64,000 nucleotides of DNA from Colletotrichum lupini (lineage: Eukaryota; Ascomycota; Sordariomycetes; Glomerellales; Glomerellaceae), in contig NC_064682.1 of NCBI RefSeq assembly GCF_023278565.1, forward strand, positions 1,612,001 through 1,676,000. The letters run 5' to 3'. Of the stretch, positions 60,283 to 64,000 are shown one piece after another. Position numbers and translations under genes: made by a program. The notes below the pieces were generated by a model, which was given only the letters and a program-made list of their open reading frames with translations, did not search any database and was not told the origin of the DNA. Every line of letters begins with the position of its first letter. Within the stretch, counting starts at the first letter, position 1.

Positions 60283-61831
60283 ACGAGTAATATATTATTT
60301 ACTTAGTATTTATAGCCTTAACCTCTATTTATATATTTATTATAAATATTTATTTATAATACTATAACATTTTTAATTCATATAATACTATTTTAAAAAG
60401 GTAAGTAAAATACTTCTATTTTAATAAACTCTTTACTTATAAACTTCCCTAAACTAATTATTCCCTATTATCCCTTAACCCTTAATTATACTTTTTATTT
60501 ATTTATATTTTTAATAAAGATTTAAGTAAAAGTAGCGGGGTTTATTTAAGAATCCGTCTTATTATTATTAAAATTATTAGTGGGGGTAGGCTAGACCGGC
60601 TTATTTTTAACTATTTTACTATTCTAGCCTATTTATTTAGGGGTTTTAAAGATTTTTAAAAATAATTAATATTAAGTATAATAATATATAAGTATTAATA
60701 AAGTAATATATTAGAGATATTTTTATTTAATACGAGTTTAGAATAATAGTATTTATAAAATACTAAGTAAGTTAGCTCGTATATATTAAAAAGAGAATAA
60801 GTTATAAAATTTAATTAAAAAAAGCGTTAATTAAAAAATAAATTATATTTATTATAATTAATAACGTTTTATAATTTATAAACCTTATAGTTCTCTTCGG
60901 GGCTAAGCTTAATATTTATTTTTATTCAAGTAACGTCTTATTAAAAATAGTTAGTTTTATAAATTAGAAATATTTTAAAAATATTTTTATTTATAGTACT
61001 ATCCTTTTTAAAAGGGATAGTAAATAATACCTTATTATTTATAATAATTTTAAGCTTTTAGGGGGTATTTAGGGGCGTATCCTAGCCCTTTATAAATAAT
61101 ATTATTTTAATATAATATTTTATAAAAAACTATTAATAAGGTTAAAAATATTAATATAAAATGGGAAGTAATTTATAAGTAACCTCGAGGTTAATAATAG
61201 TAAAAAGGGATTTTTTATAAAAAATTACGGAGTTAATATAATAACCCTCTTCGAGGTACTTTTTAAGTATACTAAAAAACGATTAATAATAACTATTAAA
61301 ATAAAAGCTATTAGTTTTTAAGTAATAGTAATAAAGTTCTCTTAATAATAAGATTACTTAAACTTATTATTATAAAAATAAGTAAATAAATTACGTATTT
61401 AATTATAATAATAAAGATAAAACTCATACTATTAGTTTTAAATATAAAGAGATTCTTAAGCTAGCCCCTCTTATTATTAATATAAAACTTAAAGCTATTA
61501 CTATTATAATAATAAAAAAGTATTATAAAATTAATTTAAAAATGTTTTAAATTAATTATTAATAAATTTTAAGTACGATAGTAAGTTTTATAATAAATTT
61601 TTTTAATAAAAGTTATAATAAAGGGTAGAAGTTTAAAAAAAGGGATATAAAAGTTTAAAAAAAGGGACGTAACTTAGTTAAGATAAAAAAAAAGTATAAG
61701 TTAGAATTATTTCTTATAGAGCGGACCTTAATTAAGTAATAGTACCTTAATTAACTATAATTTATTTTTAAAATATTTTTAGCCCGAGTACTTTAAAAAA
61801 AAAAACGAAGTCTAATTAGTTAAATTTAGCT

Positions 61832-61909
61832 AGGATCTAATAATATCTAAGTACTTACTATTATGCACGGGACTCTTACCTTAACTAGGGGGGGTTATTA
61901 TTAGTTTAT
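61832..61909 (-). repeat. Right terminal inverted repeat
   Basis: Read on the minus strand from 61909 it begins ATAAACTAATAATAACCCCC and contains TTAAGGTAAGAGTCCCGTGC, pairing with the left copy. Beyond 61909 the sequence returns at once to normal composition (GTGTAGACTCTTTCATTTG). Confidence 0.9.
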
Positions 61910-63202
61910 GTGTAGACTCTTTCATTTGAGGTTCGTTCTGATAAAGCGTGGGCTAAAAATGCGAGAAGCCTAGTGTGCTGTGTGGTGTACTGCGTAGCTT
62001 CGCTCTGGGTAGGGGTTTTCGTGCCTTGATCCATCATGATATGGCTGTGTACATCTTATGTGTGGACATACGCCGATTGGTACCTCTCAACTTCACGACT
62101 TCATACAATGCCTACCTAGTGTGCCAGTTCTTAGGCTGGCCCCTCCCTTGGGGACGCGAGTCTTGGGTTCCCTTGCCTACACTACCCGCGTCTTGTTGGC
62201 GTCGCCGTCGAATCGGATGCTCCCGAGGCCTTGTCGGTGAGTCACTTTGATTGGATCGCGCAACTCTTTTGGAAACGTCAAGAGACGGGACTCGGGAGAG
62301 GTTTGTTTGTTTACGTTCCAAAGTGGAAAGACAGCCTGAAAGTCAGTGGGAAAAGCAGGACCCCGCCTTCCCATTCTCGTGCTTGACATTGGGTGACGGG
62401 GTCCCGTGACCAGGGATGCAACCACTTAAACGTCCGAGGGGCAGACACGCTTGTTTCCTAAAACACGAACGACGCGGGTTGAGCTGGGGGGCGCATGGGT
62501 GCTTTGGGGACAGGGGGAGAGGTCAGAAAGGGAGATACGGTTTAGGAAGAGGAGGAGGAGGATGGCGTTGAGATGTGTTTCCGGCTGCTCATTAACTGTA
62601 CCTTATTGCTCTATGGCTCTTGTGCAAGTGGAAGGACGGCAAACTGCGAGGGCACGGGAGAGCGCAGAGCGAACAGAGCAGGAGGGTACGTACTCGCGCA
62701 GGTCAATGTTCGGTGTAGGGGCCCCTCTCCAGCCCCTCCCACCCAATCCAGGGCCTGAAATCCGGCCGCTCCCTTGACAGGACTCGATCTGTGATTGGAC
62801 GGCGGCCTCGAACCTGGCAAGTGGGGACTTGAGCTCCCCAACCTCTCGATTTCGACTCGTTCGAAAGACGACGCAAGGTGGTTCGGGGTGGGCATTGGGG
62901 GGTCCAGGAAGGTGCTGCTGGGGTTCCTGCTGCATTAGAAAAGACGAAGAGAGGAACGGGAAGGCACCGTAACCCCCTCCGCTCCCCTCCCGTTCCCCTT
63001 CCCTCTCGAGGAATTGGATGCTGCTGCTGTTGCTGGTTGAGCTTCTCCATCTACCTGCTGCATCTCTCCCGCTTCTTCTTACCTTGTAACAACCCTCCAC
63101 TGCTGCCACTCTCAATCAGGTCACCTGCTACTTCTTTCTACCCACTTTCCGCCCAAGCCTGACCTATCCCGTCTTGTCCTGTCTCTTGTCTCCTGTTTAA
63201 GA

Positions 63203-63206
<4 letters not shown>

Positions 63207-63241
<35 letters not shown>
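63207..63241. repeat. (AG)17 microsatellite
   Basis: Seventeen perfect AG units in the presumed promoter of the last gene, directly upstream of a run of CCTTACC units. Confidence 0.9.
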
Positions 63242-63243
<2 letters not shown>

Positions 63244-63286
63244 CCGGTAGAGACAGGCGATCCTGCGAGGCGCTTGGCCTGTCACC

Positions 63287-63313
63287 GTTACCTTACCTAC
63301 CTTACCTTACCTT
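63287..63313. repeat. Tandem CCTTA/CCTTACC repeat
   Basis: TTACCTTACCTACCTTACC continuing CTTACC: five ACCTT/ACCTACCTT units in tandem, the same word that clusters upstream of the USP gene. Confidence 0.8.
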
Positions 63314-63674
63314 AGATCCATACTCAAATTCAACCTTTCTTCATCCATACTCTTACCTCTCTACTCTTATCGCACCCGCGCATATCATTCCCGATCGAGT
63401 TCAGTTTCACATTGGGCTGGCCTACCTTATAACTTACTTGCCCTGATCGGTTACATCAATCCGAGGCACTTCTTACATTCCCCTTGCTCTCAACTCTTTG
63501 CCTTATACATCCCCCTTCCCCCCCTCCTGCATTGCGCTCCCGCCATACGTCAAGTGAGCCAACAAGGTACTTCTCTGCGCCGTACTAGCCGTCGACCTGC
63601 AGAAGAAGTCCATCTCTGTCGCAACACCGAGGCGACCGCGGTGAAGGGTGTGCGCCCAACCTATTCTGACCCTC

Positions 63675-64000
63675 ATGCTTTCCATGCCGTCGCTGGTCAC
63701 CGTCAACAACAACGTTTCCCTGCTGAGCATTACAATCGCTCCAAGCACATACGTAGCAACGCTGACCTTGTCCTTTGTCTTCGTCTACCTATACATCGTT
63801 CAGATCTCGTGGAAACCGACACTGCTACCAAACGTCAGCTATTTTAAGCGCACAAGTCGAACCACCAAAACCGCAGAAGCCGCAGTCGAGGCGCCTTCCC
63901 TCCCACCACCACCCACTTACAAGGCCTTACCCGCACCACCCGCCCCCGAGGCCAGCGGCGCACTCGTCCGTCGCAGCAACCGCCACTCTTCCCAACATTA
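63675..64000 (+). CDS. N-terminal part of an unrecognised membrane-anchored protein (truncated by window end)
   Basis: An open frame starts at the ATG at 63675 and stays open for 108 codons to the end of the window. An in-frame TGA at 63642-63644 makes this ATG (or the next, at 63684) the likely start unless an intron intervenes. The N-terminus MLSMPSLVTVNNNVSLLSI precedes one hydrophobic segment, STYVATLTLSFVFVYLYIV (residues 26-44), then a basic stretch (FKRTSRTTK) and a Pro/Ala-rich region (SLPPPPTYKALPAPPAPEA). This suggests a single-pass signal-anchored protein with a cytosolic or lumenal low-complexity linker. I do not recognise the family; the diagnostic domain is probably outside the window. 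The pyrimidine-rich leader upstream supports a real gene start. Confidence 0.6.
   Translation, partial: MLSMPSLVTVNNNVSLLSITIAPSTYVATLTLSFVFVYLYIVQISWKPTLLPNVSYFKRTSRTTKTAEAAVEAPSLPPPPTYKALPAPPAPEASGALVRRSNRHSSQH

Larger units (their letters stand above)
49582..61909. mobile_element. 12.3 kb RIP-degraded transposon or nest, bounded by terminal inverted repeats
   Basis: The block is overwhelmingly A/T, with TpA everywhere and CpA/TpG nearly absent, the footprint of repeat-induced point mutation. No frame of 60 codons or more exists in any of six frames from about 49.52 to 61.97 kb. Its two ends carry matching inverted repeats in exact register (49582-49659 and 61832-61909). The composition change coincides with those ends. 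Inside are a diverged direct duplication, short tandem arrays and purine-rich stretches (53100-53330, 56560-56800) that may be dead coding sequence. A TA dinucleotide lies at each boundary (49583-49584, 61907-61908), consistent with a TA target duplication but not proof. Superfamily cannot be assigned by eye. It could also be a nest of several elements flanked by two inverted copies of a small one. Confidence 0.8.
61910..63674. other. Region between AT-rich element and last gene
   Basis: Normal composition resumes. Frames up to 170 codons (62603-63115 minus) show no domains. The plus strand from about 63.0 kb is pyrimidine-rich with an (AG) microsatellite and CCTTACC repeats, probably promoter and leader of the gene starting at 63675. 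Confidence 0.45.

Noticed and set aside
49582..61909. Interpretation of the AT-rich block as a centromere, mitochondrial DNA or a Starship element
   Set aside because: The matched TIRs at the compositional edges and near absence of CpA/TpG point to a RIPped transposon. No mitochondrial genes are visible, and no intact tyrosine-recombinase captain or cargo genes can be seen.
62603..63115. 170-codon minus-strand frame
   Set aside because: It is Ser/Arg/Pro-rich, overlaps frames on the other strand in a promoter-like region and has no domain signal.
1..64000. CRISPR arrays, operons or bacterial-type signals
   Set aside because: The sequence is a fungal nuclear genome with spliced genes. No spaced direct-repeat array of CRISPR type was seen.

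Overview
The window reads as nuclear DNA of a filamentous ascomycete. Evidence: 48-154 nt GT-AG introns, pyrimidine-rich leaders ahead of genes, cytosolic and mitochondrial eukaryotic proteins, and one 12.3 kb block so AT-rich and so poor in CpA/TpG that repeat-induced point mutation (RIP) is the obvious cause. Protein flavour (PAB1, ETF-QO, GH92, GH125) and the extreme AT isochore suggest a Sordariomycete, possibly Colletotrichum-like; that last step is inference.

Layout. 1-2169: no gene seen. 2170-4315 (-): mitochondrial ETF-ubiquinone oxidoreductase. 5264-8057 (-) and 10681-12517 (+): a divergent pair of exo-mannosidases, GH92 and GH125. 12859-16482 (-): HECT ubiquitin ligase of the Hul5/UBE3C type. 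19006-21368 (+): poly(A)-binding protein PAB1 with a long A-tract-bearing leader. 24067-25743: an RNA-gene island with intron-containing tRNA-Tyr (+), tRNA-Val (-) and a U3 snoRNA (+). 25970-27416 (-): peroxisomal 3-ketoacyl-CoA thiolase with a PTS2. 28511-29714 (-): nitronate monooxygenase. 29.7-38.2 kb: long gene-poor stretch. 38222-38644 (+): a 96-residue protein that is almost only a double-stranded-RNA-binding motif. 40174-40380: extreme C/G homopolymer tract. 41722-42943 (+): mitoribosomal protein uS7m. 46392-48629 (+): large universal-stress-protein family member. 49582-61909: RIP-destroyed element bounded by 78-bp terminal inverted repeats. 63675-64000 (+): start of an unrecognised membrane-anchored protein that leaves the window.

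How the genes relate. Most are housekeeping genes in ordinary fungal order. Two links stand out. GH92 and GH125 have complementary alpha-mannoside specificities and diverge from one 2.6 kb intergenic region. ETF-QO and the thiolase both serve fatty-acid oxidation (mitochondrial and peroxisomal), and both have CCTCGG-type fatty-acid-response hexamers upstream. All exon joins below were worked out by hand from frame continuity, splice consensus and family motifs; coding lengths sum to multiples of three in every completed model.
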